From NCBI GenBank assembly GCA_946630645.1, contig CAMOZD010000051.1, positions 1 through 7,664 of the forward strand: a stretch of DNA of 7,664 nucleotides. Reading direction: 5' to 3'. This document shows positions 1 through 5,192 of the stretch, in pieces; position 1 is the first letter of the stretch, and every line of letters starts with the position of its first letter. The DNA comes from an uncultured Lachnospiraceae bacterium (GTDB lineage: Bacteria; Bacillota; Clostridia; Lachnospirales; Lachnospiraceae). The notes beneath the pieces were generated by a model that worked only from the letters and a program-made list of their open reading frames with translations, was not told the origin of the DNA and did not search any database. A program made the translations under genes and the position numbers.

Positions 1-840
1 GCCGAACTCCTCCATCACATAGTTGGTGATATCAACGATATTGTTGATGGGGCGGATTCCCATGGCTGCCAGTCTTCTCTTCATCCATTCCGGTGACTCC
101 CCGATACGGATATTCTTTACAACCCTGGCCGTATATCTGGGACAGAGGTCTGTGTCCTCCACCTCGACACTGATGTATTTATTAACATCGTCATCATCTC
201 CGGTCTCTTTAACCACCGGTGCATGGAAGGGCTTCTCAAAAGTAGCTGCCGCCTCCCTGGCCATACCGATCATACTGAAGCAGTCCACACGGTTGCTGGT
301 AATCTCGAACTCTACTACCGCATCGTGAAGGCCCAGCGCTTCCACTGCGTCATCTCCGGGCTTGACATTCCTGGAGCCATCAAAAATATAGATACCGTTC
401 TCCGGCGCTTCCGGATACATATCCCGGCTGCTGCCCAGCTCCTCAATGGAGCACATCATACCATAGGACATAACCCCTCTAAGCTTACCCTTTTTGATTT
501 TAATACCGTTCTCCGGATTGGGGCTGCCGTCATGGCCGCCGGCCACACGGCCTCCGTCGAGGACTACCGGTACCAGGATTCCCTCTGAAACATTGGGGGC
601 TCCCGTTACAATCTGTACGGTCTCCGTACCCACGTTAACCTGGCAGATTACCAGCTTGTCAGCATCGGGATGTCTCTCAATCTTCTCGATTTTTCCCACT
701 ACAATCTTTTCAAGATTCTTGTCCAGCAGTACCGCATTTTCCACATGGGATCCGGAAAGGGTCATCCGGTCCACGTATTCCTGTACGCTGCAGTCCAGAT
801 CCGGAACATATGCTTTTATCCATGAAATAGGTGTATTCAT
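1..840 (-). CDS. pheT: Phenylalanine-tRNA ligase beta subunit PheT (N-terminal 280 residues, truncated by window edge)
   Basis: This is the beta subunit of the cytoplasmic (alpha-beta)2 phenylalanyl-tRNA synthetase, which joins Phe to tRNA-Phe using ATP. My translation starts MNTPISWIKAYVPDLD, the usual PheT N terminus. An EMAPII-like tRNA-binding OB fold follows at about residues 40-155 (VVGKIEKIERHPDADKL near 48-63, then VTGAPNV and SYGMMCS). The B3/B4 region starts after EITSNRVDCFSMIGMARE (179-196), and RPINNIVDITNYVMEEFG closes the visible part. The start at 840 has AAGGAG eight bases upstream (848-854). It lies 102 bases after pheS on the same strand and should be co-transcribed with it under the Phe T-box. 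The catalytic-like core, editing and anticodon-binding domains lie beyond the window. Nothing in the visible part looks broken. Family assignment is very secure. Confidence 0.97.
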   Translation of the reverse strand, partial: MNTPISWIKAYVPDLDCSVQEYVDRMTLSGSHVENAVLLDKNLEKIVVGKIEKIERHPDADKLVICQVNVGTETVQIVTGAPNVSEGILVPVVLDGGRVAGGHDGSPNPENGIKIKKGKLRGVMSYGMMCSIEELGSSRDMYPEAPENGIYIFDGSRNVKPGDDAVEALGLHDAVVEFEITSNRVDCFSMIGMAREAAATFEKPFHAPVVKETGDDDDVNKYISVEVEDTDLCPRYTARVVKNIRIGESPEWMKRRLAAMGIRPINNIVDITNYVMEEFG

Positions 841-904
841 TCCATTGTCTCCTTAATCTATATACAAACTATCATTGATTTTTAAACATTTTCAGCTAAG
901 CCAT

Positions 905-940
905 TCCTGTCTCCCGGCAGCCGCCCGCAGAGACCAGTCC
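905..940 (-). other. Hairpin in the pheS-pheT spacer
   Basis: On the minus strand, GTCTC (934-930) pairs with GAGAC (913-909), and an inner GGC/GCC pair lies within the loop. It sits just after the pheS stop. No T-run follows, so it is not a convincing intrinsic terminator. It could stabilise the 3' end of pheS mRNA or slightly weaken read-through to pheT (inference). The rest of the 102-base spacer is AT-rich and holds only the pheT ribosome binding site. Confidence 0.4.
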
Positions 941-942
941 AC

Positions 943-1962
943 CTAGAACTGCTTGAGGAAGCGGATGTCATTCTCGTAAAGAAGGCGCATATCATCGATC
1001 TCATATTTGAGGAGGGTGATACGCTCCAAGCCGATTCCAAAGGCAAATCCGCTGTAAACCTCCGGGTCAATTCCGCAGTCTGACAGGACCTTGGGATGAA
1101 CCATACCGCAGCCGAGAATCTCTATCCAGCCGCTGCCCTTACACATACGGCAGCCCTTACCTCCACACTTAAAGCAGGTGACATCCACCTCGGCGCTGGG
1201 CTCAGTGAAAGGGAAGTGATGGGGACGGAACTTAACCTTGGTATCCGGACCAAAGAATTCTTCTGCCCACTGCTGCAGGGTACCCTTCAGGTCCGCGAAG
1301 GTGATGCCCTTGTCCACAACCAGTCCCTCTACCTGGTGGAAGGAGGGGGAGTGGGTCGCGTCCACCTCGTCTGACCGGAAAACACGGCCGGGGGCGATCA
1401 CACGGATGGGCATCCTGCCTGTCTCCATAATCCTGGCCTGGACAGGGGATGTCTGGGTTCTCAGGAGAATATCCTTGTTGATATAGAAAGTATCCTGCTC
1501 ATCCTTGGCCGGGTGGTTGGCCGGGATATTCAGAAGCTCAAAGTTGTAGCGGTCATACTCGATCTCCGGTCCCTCCACAACCTCATAGCCCATACCGATA
1601 AATACTCTTTCGATATCGTCGAGGGCGATCTGGTTGGGATGGCGATGGCCTGATTCCAGATGCTTGCCGGGCAGGGTCACGTCGATGACCTCTGACTTCA
1701 TCTTCTCTTCCAGGAAAGCTCTCTGAAGGCCGTCCACCTTCTCTTTCATCTTTTCCTCGATGGCGGCCCGGGCTTCGTTGACCATCTGACCGATCTTGGG
1801 CCGGTCCTCCGGTGCCACGTTTTTCATACCCTTGAGCAATTTGGATAACTCACCCTTCTTGCCCAGATAGGACACCTTGACATCATTGAGATTCTCCATC
1901 TTTTCCGCATTCTCAATGGCCGCTGCTGCGGCTTTGCGGATTTGTTCGATTCTTTCTTTCAT
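943..1962 (-). CDS. pheS: Phenylalanine-tRNA ligase alpha subunit PheS
   Basis: This is the catalytic alpha subunit of phenylalanyl-tRNA synthetase (class II), full length at 339 residues. Residues 1-90 are the charged N-terminal coiled-coil arm (KERIEQIRKAAAAAIENAEK). GYEVVEGPEIEYDRYNF (125-141) covers motif 1. PGRVFRSDEVDATHSPSFHQVEG (191-213) is motif 2, with the class II arginine. HHFPFTEPSAEVDV (248-261) lines the Phe pocket. CFKCGGKGCRMC (263-274) is the CxxC-CxxC element common in Firmicute PheS. GFAFGIGLERI (305-315) is motif 3. The start at 1962 has AAAAGGAG about ten bases upstream (1972-1979). The gene sits directly downstream of a Phe T-box leader, so expression should rise when tRNA-Phe is uncharged, and pheT follows. 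The frame is intact with no missing key residue. Confidence 0.98.
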   Translation of the reverse strand: MKERIEQIRKAAAAAIENAEKMENLNDVKVSYLGKKGELSKLLKGMKNVAPEDRPKIGQMVNEARAAIEEKMKEKVDGLQRAFLEEKMKSEVIDVTLPGKHLESGHRHPNQIALDDIERVFIGMGYEVVEGPEIEYDRYNFELLNIPANHPAKDEQDTFYINKDILLRTQTSPVQARIMETGRMPIRVIAPGRVFRSDEVDATHSPSFHQVEGLVVDKGITFADLKGTLQQWAEEFFGPDTKVKFRPHHFPFTEPSAEVDVTCFKCGGKGCRMCKGSGWIEILGCGMVHPKVLSDCGIDPEVYSGFAFGIGLERITLLKYEIDDMRLLYENDIRFLKQF

Positions 1963-1986
1963 AAGTGGAAACTCCTTTTTCTTGGT

Positions 1987-2019
1987 AAATATAAAACGCC
2001 CCTGATAAAATCAGGGACG
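1987..2019 (-). terminator. T-box attenuator terminator upstream of pheS
   Basis: On the minus strand CGTCCCTGA pairs with TCAGGGGCG around a TTTTA loop (2019-1997), with a single U-G wobble. It is followed by TTTTATATTT (1996-1987). Its 5' arm is the same CGTCCCT that pairs with the T-box in the antiterminator, so the two forms exclude each other. It ends 24 bases before the pheS start codon. Confidence 0.93.
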
Positions 2020-2249
2020 TATGATCGCGGTACCACCCTGGTTCCCGCCTTGGCGGGCACTCCAGAACGCGCTTAACGGGCGCCGTGCGTCAATCCTTTC
2101 CCGCCGGCCGGCCGGCAGCTTTGCGGATTGCTGCTCCGGTGAAGAACTTCGAAAACAGGCCAGGGCCTGAGGGAACTTCCAGCCGATGGCTCCCTCTCTC
2201 TGCAGGATGGCAAGTCTCTACTTTGACGGCAGCTCCCAGCTGAACCGTC
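1987..2249 (-). promoter_or_regulatory. Phe T-box leader (tRNA-sensing riboswitch) of pheST
   Basis: The diagnostic T-box AGGGTGGTACCGCG is at 2039-2026, read on the minus strand. Its bulge UGGU suits the ACCA end of tRNA-Phe. The T-box can pair as antiterminator (AGGG with CCCT, GCG with CGT, closing ATCATA) or give way to the terminator at 1987-2019. Stem I features read in order: AGTA (2222-2219) for the specifier loop E side; AGAGAG (2199-2194) followed by a GGCTGGAAG-containing hairpin; then GAAGTTCTTCACC, where TTC at 2143-2141 followed by A-CC is the best specifier codon (Phe). A second TTC directly precedes it (2146-2144). GCTGCCG (2234-2228) can pair with CGGAGCAGC (2138-2130) as the stem I base. 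A CCCGCC/GGCGGG hairpin (2057-2044) just before the T-box fits stem III. Stem boundaries were paired by eye. The T-box identity is very secure and the Phe specificity is secure from both codon and gene context. Confidence 0.95.
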
Positions 2250-2302
2250 ATCACCTTCATCGCATTTATATTATATATTGCAAATCTTTTACAACGTTTA
2301 CC

Positions 2303-2331
2303 ATTTTATATGATGAAATGAATAATGTCAA
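2303..2331 (-). promoter_or_regulatory. Sigma-A promoter of the pheST T-box operon
   Basis: Read on the minus strand: TTGACA (2331-2326), a 17-base spacer, then TAAAAT (2308-2303). The -35 is perfect and the -10 has five of six consensus bases. Transcription should start near 2296, about 45-50 bases before the first T-box stem. A second TATAAT (2275-2270) lies further downstream but has no good -35. The -35 begins only five bases past the stop codon of the upstream DUF218 gene. Confidence 0.8.
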
Positions 2332-2336
2332 CCTTT

Positions 2337-2960
2337 TTAATCCCAGCTGATTCTTCCCTCCATCATCAGCAGCTGCTGGCCGATCCTGGACTGCTCACCC
2401 AGCACCAGCTCCCGGCCCGACTCTGTTCCATACCAGCTTGTCCGGCCGATCCCGTCCACAACAACGGGATGAATCATCAGACTGATCTCCGGGAAAACCA
2501 TGCCGTAATACAGGTAGCAGCGTCTGGCATGATGGGCCTTACAGCAGACGATGGCCTTTTTGATATCCCTGCCCATCACATAGCCCCGGTCTTCCAGCAG
2601 GGCCCTGGTCTTCTCTGCATTTTCCAGGGTATAAGTTGCCTGGTCTTCCTTGAGAATGGCCGACTGGGGAACCCCCTGGTCTAAGAGCACCTTCTCCAGG
2701 AAATCAGCTTCACAGGAAAAGTCGTCCCCATACTTATCAGCTCCCACCTTCACGCCCTGAAAGGAGCCGGCAGTCTTGGCAAAGCGGCCTGAGGGAACCA
2801 GAAGGGGAGCATAGCCCTGGCCGTAGAGTCTGGCAGCCTCCTCCGTGTGCTCCGGCCTGGCGTCACCGGGGATAAATATGGCATCTGCCTTCTCCAGAGG
2901 ATCCTCTAAAAATATGAAATCCGTTATCTCATCAATCAGTTTTCTTTTCAGGTGATACAT
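2337..2960 (-). CDS. DUF218 / YdcF-SanA-ElyC family protein
   Basis: A 207-residue protein of the DUF218 family (YdcF, SanA and ElyC relatives), linked in other bacteria to envelope integrity or nucleotide binding; the exact reaction is not known. Visible family marks are KADAIFIPGD (24-33), the first beta strand and turn; ARLYGQGYAPLLVPSGR (43-59); TYTLENAEKTRALL (109-122), the conserved T-ENA motif; and CCKAHHARRCYLYYG (139-153), matching the family's conserved H-R helix. There is no signal peptide or membrane segment, so this is a soluble YdcF-type form rather than the membrane-anchored SanA type. The start at 2960 lies inside the end of the yihY gene (29-base overlap), and the stretch AAGGGGG about 12 bases upstream could be its binding site. 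The overlap implies translational coupling with yihY. No terminator of its own is visible after its stop. Confidence 0.85.
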   Translation of the reverse strand: MYHLKRKLIDEITDFIFLEDPLEKADAIFIPGDARPEHTEEAARLYGQGYAPLLVPSGRFAKTAGSFQGVKVGADKYGDDFSCEADFLEKVLLDQGVPQSAILKEDQATYTLENAEKTRALLEDRGYVMGRDIKKAIVCCKAHHARRCYLYYGMVFPEISLMIHPVVVDGIGRTSWYGTESGRELVLGEQSRIGQQLLMMEGRISWD

Positions 2961-3975
2961 GGTCGGTCTTTTCCCCCTTTTTCTTTTTTGGGGCGGCAGC
3001 TGCCTGGTCTCCGTTCATAATGGCCCTCATGCTGATCCGCTCATTTCTAAATAATATATTCTGACTGGCTTCTCTGTTAAGCTGCCGCTCCTGCCGCCTC
3101 CGCTGTCTGGTCCAGTCAGGCCGCAGAATACGCACCAGCTTGTGATAGTTCTTTTTATTCTCAAGGAAGTAATTGATCTCCGCACCGTAGAAGACGATAG
3201 ACATACACAGGTAGAGCCAGAGGATGATTACCATAATTCCTGCCACGCTGCCGTAGATATAGGAAAAGCTTCCAAAATTATTCACGTAGAATTCCGTTCC
3301 TATGGAGCATATGATCCAGCCCAGGGAACAAATCAGGGCACCGGGCAGCTGACGGGTAAAACGGGACCTCCTGTTGGGGATATACTGGTAGATCAGCATA
3401 AAGACGATAGTCATAACTATAATTGTAAATATGAGTCTTTTGTGAACCATGCTGCCTAAAATATTACCCAGGACCACAAAACGTTCTTTAAAATAATCAT
3501 AGAGAGTATTGCCAAAAATCCATATGACCATGACCATGGCAATGAGCAGGGCCAGAATGGCAGTGTAGATCATGCTGACAAAACGGAGTACAAAATAGTT
3601 TCTGTTTTCATCGATGTCATATACCGAATTAAGGCCCAGGGAAATGGCATAGACTCCCCTTGACGAAGACCAGAGGGCCATGATAATAGACATGGTCGAT
3701 ACAGTGGTTCCCGCCTTTCCGTAGATCTCATTCACCACCTGCCTGATCATTACGTCACTCTCAAAGGAGAGGGTATTGGTCAGAAAGATAATCAGGTCAT
3801 TTTTGGAAAAAGGCAGATACCTGGTCAGGGTTAAGAGGAAAATCATAAATGGGAAGACGGACAATAGAATAAAGAAGGCCGCCATGGCCCCAAAGGCTCC
3901 CACATGATCATCGCTGCACTTCTTGATAAAGTCCGTGACCAGCTGATATAGATTTACTAATCTTTTTTCTCCCAT
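2932..3975 (-). CDS. YihY/BrkB-family (UPF0761) integral membrane protein
   Basis: A 347-residue polytopic membrane protein of the YihY/BrkB family, once mislabelled ribonuclease BN. Its function is uncertain; envelope or transport roles have been proposed. Six hydrophobic spans are visible, at about 27-50, 92-112, 130-155, 180-199, 210-230 and 240-265. Conserved family stretches include AMAAFFILLSVFPF (30-43), SSRGVYAISLGLNSVYD (104-120), RRSRFTRQLPGAL (202-213) and YGAEINYFLENKK (263-275). The C-terminal tail from about 285 is strongly basic (RQRRRQER, then PKKKKGEK) and probably cytoplasmic. I chose the ATG at 3975: it has AGGAAGGG close upstream and starts MGEKRLVNLYQLV like homologues. 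The frame stays open to 4158, but those 61 codons run through the terminator and the 3' half of the 6S RNA. The gene is coupled to the DUF218 gene downstream. Confidence 0.9.
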   Translation of the reverse strand: MGEKRLVNLYQLVTDFIKKCSDDHVGAFGAMAAFFILLSVFPFMIFLLTLTRYLPFSKNDLIIFLTNTLSFESDVMIRQVVNEIYGKAGTTVSTMSIIMALWSSSRGVYAISLGLNSVYDIDENRNYFVLRFVSMIYTAILALLIAMVMVIWIFGNTLYDYFKERFVVLGNILGSMVHKRLIFTIIVMTIVFMLIYQYIPNRRSRFTRQLPGALICSLGWIICSIGTEFYVNNFGSFSYIYGSVAGIMVIILWLYLCMSIVFYGAEINYFLENKKNYHKLVRILRPDWTRQRRRQERQLNREASQNILFRNERISMRAIMNGDQAAAAPKKKKGEKTDHVSPEKKTD

Positions 3976-4006
3976 GACACCCTTCCTGTAAACTAATCCT
4001 GGTATC

Positions 4007-4035
4007 AAAAAGCCGCCCCATAAAAATGAGACGGC
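4007..4035 (-). terminator. Intrinsic terminator at the 3' end of the 6S RNA gene
   Basis: On the minus strand a 10-bp stem (4035-4026 with 4021-4012; GCCGTCTCAT against ATGGGGCGGC, two U-G wobbles) closes on a TTTT loop. TTTTT follows at 4011-4007. It lies only 31 bases before the yihY start codon. The 5' arm could also pair with an upstream ACGGCA (4060-4055), so the hairpin may not always form. Confidence 0.92.
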
Positions 4036-4228
4036 AGAAAACGCGTGCCCAAAATGCCGTATCCTGCTAATTTGATTCCTAGCCTCAGCCAGGTGGGTAA
4101 TCGCAGTCGGATCTCTGACTTCCAATCCCAGGGAAAGGCATGTCATCAATGTGGACAATTTAGATCTCCCGAATCAAAAATGTAGGTTCAAACAAGCAGG
4201 GGCTCTCGAACATTCCAGGCTGTTTTAT
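4036..4228 (-). ncRNA. ssrS: 6S RNA
   Basis: 6S RNA binds the sigma-A RNA polymerase holoenzyme and mimics an open promoter, lowering transcription in stationary phase. The transcript folds end to end. The closing helix is GCCTGGAATG (4220-4211) with CATTTTGGGC (4056-4047), ten pairs. A second long helix is CCTGCTTGTTTGA (4200-4188) with TCAAATTAGCAGG (4075-4063). Between them lie TGTTCG and GGATACGGCA, which resemble conserved E. coli 6S segments (ATGTTCG near the 5' end, GGCAT near the 3' end). The central bubble has CACC followed by the hairpin CCTGGC-TGAG-GCTAGG (4093-4078), as in known 6S RNAs. The apical arm includes TGAC/GTCA and CTTTCC/GGAAG. It has its own promoter and terminator and is about 190 nt, the usual size. 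Resemblance to other 6S RNAs is from memory; pairing was done by eye. Confidence 0.85.
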
Positions 4229-4234
4229 AGCTAT

Positions 4235-4263
4235 ACTATAGCTCAAACCTCTCAAAATTTCAA
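4235..4263 (-). promoter_or_regulatory. Sigma-A promoter of the 6S RNA gene
   Basis: Read on the minus strand: TTGAAA (4263-4258), a 17-base spacer, then TATAGT (4240-4235). The predicted start is at about 4228-4226, immediately before the closing helix of the 6S RNA. This agreement supports both calls. It lies in the 102-base gap after the DUF5662 stop codon. Confidence 0.8.
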
Positions 4264-4330
4264 GGTCTATCTGATTTTTATTATATCCAATATTATCAAT
4301 GTTTATTTTTTCTCAGGAAAAGCTTCTCTG
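4264..4330 (-). other. AT-rich spacer after the DUF5662 gene
   Basis: This spacer holds a short AT-rich inverted repeat (TTTTC-CTGA-GAAAA, 4318-4306). On the minus strand it runs into AATAAACATTG rather than a clean T-run, so it is at best a weak terminator for the DUF5662 gene. No small gene or other signal is seen. Confidence 0.3.
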
Positions 4331-4951
4331 TCAATCCAGGTAGAGCCTTCCATCCACCACATGGTAATCCCTGTCTTTATGTTTAAGCAGCCGGTTTTTC
4401 ATATAATCAAGAAAGTAATCTTCCCCCTTCTCTGCCAGCATGGTCAGCAGATATCTGGCAAGATAATCTGATTCTTCATCGATGAGCATCACTTCTCTTC
4501 CCCGCATATAATAGACCAGGGCACTGTCATCCCTGTAGGCCTCTCCCTGGTAATTCTTGCTGGCGCAGATCCGGTCAATGACCATCTCCGCTACATACTT
4601 TTTGGACATCTTCATCCCGATCAGGTACTTCCTGTCCTTGTATTCCTTGCGGAAGCTGTAATCGATCCAGTACTCAAAATGGTGGGGATTCCTTCCCTTG
4701 TGGTGAAGCCATCCCTCAGAACAGCCCTTCAGCTCCTTCTCCTGGGTAATGGGACTCCGGTGGCCCTGATAGTATTTGACACCGGGAATGAACTCCCTGG
4801 GATTGTACTTGGACAAATCGTGGCACAGCCCCTGACGGTAGAGTCCTACCTGGAAACACATGCGGGTAACCAGCAGCTTGTGGTGGTTGATAGTATGCAG
4901 GTGCCCTTTAAAATTATGGGCTGTATGTCTTGCTTTGCTGGCAAATGTCAT
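4331..4951 (-). CDS. DUF5662 family protein, function unknown
   Basis: A 206-residue soluble protein that I recognise as DUF5662, an uncharacterised family frequent in Clostridia. It is rich in conserved-looking histidines in an HD-domain-like order: TINHHKLLV (20-28), GLCHDLSKYNPREF (41-54), WLHHKGRNPHHFEYW (81-95), and an acidic helix with AEMVIDRICASKNYQG (121-136). The HD pair (44-45) and HHKGRNPHH resemble metal-binding sites, so a metal-dependent hydrolase-like fold is a reasonable inference, not a demonstrated activity. There is no signal peptide or membrane span. The start at 4951 has AGAGGGGAG seven bases upstream (4966-4958), and a near-consensus promoter lies at 4992-5020. It is monocistronic, since the 6S gene next downstream has its own promoter. 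The family call is good; the function is open. Confidence 0.8.
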   Translation of the reverse strand: MTFASKARHTAHNFKGHLHTINHHKLLVTRMCFQVGLYRQGLCHDLSKYNPREFIPGVKYYQGHRSPITQEKELKGCSEGWLHHKGRNPHHFEYWIDYSFRKEYKDRKYLIGMKMSKKYVAEMVIDRICASKNYQGEAYRDDSALVYYMRGREVMLIDEESDYLARYLLTMLAEKGEDYFLDYMKNRLLKHKDRDYHVVDGRLYLD

Positions 4952-4991
4952 CTCTTTCTCCCCTCTTATTAAAGGACGGTTTATTTTCTAT

Positions 4992-5020
4992 ATTATACAG
5001 AATCCATGGATAACATTCAA
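4992..5020 (-). promoter_or_regulatory. Sigma-A promoter of the DUF5662 gene
   Basis: Read on the minus strand: TTGAAT (5020-5015), a 17-base spacer, then TATAAT (4997-4992), a perfect -10. The expected start is near 4985, giving a leader of about 35 bases. Its -35 lies two bases from the -35 of the divergent que operon promoter. Confidence 0.8.
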
Positions 5021-5022
5021 CC

Positions 5023-5051
5023 TTTACAAAAAGTTGCAGCCGTGTTAAACT
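5023..5051 (+). promoter_or_regulatory. Sigma-A promoter of the que operon
   Basis: TTTACA (5023-5028), a 17-base spacer, then TAAACT (5046-5051), with TG at 5043-5044 giving an extended -10. The predicted start is near 5057-5058, which is exactly where P1 of the preQ1 riboswitch begins. That coincidence is the main support. Confidence 0.7.
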
Positions 5052-5057
5052 CCAAAA

Positions 5058-5098
5058 GACAGTTCATTTGTACCATCCTGTCATTAAAAAAAACTAGG
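5058..5098 (+). promoter_or_regulatory. PreQ1-I riboswitch aptamer
   Basis: P1 is GACAG (5058-5062) with CTGTC (5078-5082). The loop starts TTC and contains GTACC, and the tail is the A-rich ATTAAAAAAAACTAGG (5083-5098). This layout and the tail match the preQ1-I consensus (hairpin with TTC in the loop, then AAAAAACTAR). The pseudoknot can form between the loop's GTACC (5070-5074) and GGAC (5097-5100) with one bulged A; I am less sure of that detail. It lies upstream of four preQ0 biosynthesis genes, the expected targets. When preQ1 is bound, the tail is held in the pseudoknot and cannot form the antiterminator, so expression should fall. Confidence 0.82.
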
Positions 5099-5140
5099 AC
5101 AGCATTTCACGATAATAATGTCTTTACATGCTGGGACCAG
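5094..5140 (+). promoter_or_regulatory. Antiterminator of the preQ1 riboswitch
   Basis: CTAGGACAGCAT (5094-5105) can pair with ATGCTGGGACCAG (5128-5140): CAGCAT with ATGCTG, then GG with CC and CT with AG, with small bulges. It uses both the aptamer tail and the 5' arm of the terminator at 5128-5154, so ligand binding and terminator formation are tied to the same bases. Confidence 0.7.
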
Positions 5141-5154
5141 ACTCAGCATTTTTT
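5128..5154 (+). terminator. Riboswitch-controlled intrinsic terminator of the que leader
   Basis: ATGCTGGG (5128-5135) pairs with CTCAGCAT (5142-5149) around ACCAGA, with one G-U wobble, and runs into a six-T tract (5149-5154). The same CAGCAT hexamer occurs twice (5100-5105 and 5144-5149), so ATGCTG has two alternative partners. Confidence 0.85.
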
Positions 5155-5192
5155 ACTTTATTCCATGAATTTCTGTCCTCTCATAATAATCA

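Noticed and set aside
223..856. Plus-strand open frames over pheT
   Set aside because: They are antisense to PheT, whose translation is unmistakable.
2325..2684. Plus-strand open frame over the DUF218 gene
   Set aside because: It is antisense to a gene with clear family motifs, has no ribosome binding site, and its start lies in the opposing promoter region.
4007..4140. Riboswitch leader for yihY in place of a 6S gene
   Set aside because: The end-to-end helices, independent promoter at the helix boundary and 6S-like segments fit 6S better. No known aptamer motif was recognised. A regulatory read-through role is kept as a finding.
4300..4325. Terminator for the DUF5662 gene
   Set aside because: The hairpin is short and AT-rich and lacks a clean T-run on the minus strand.
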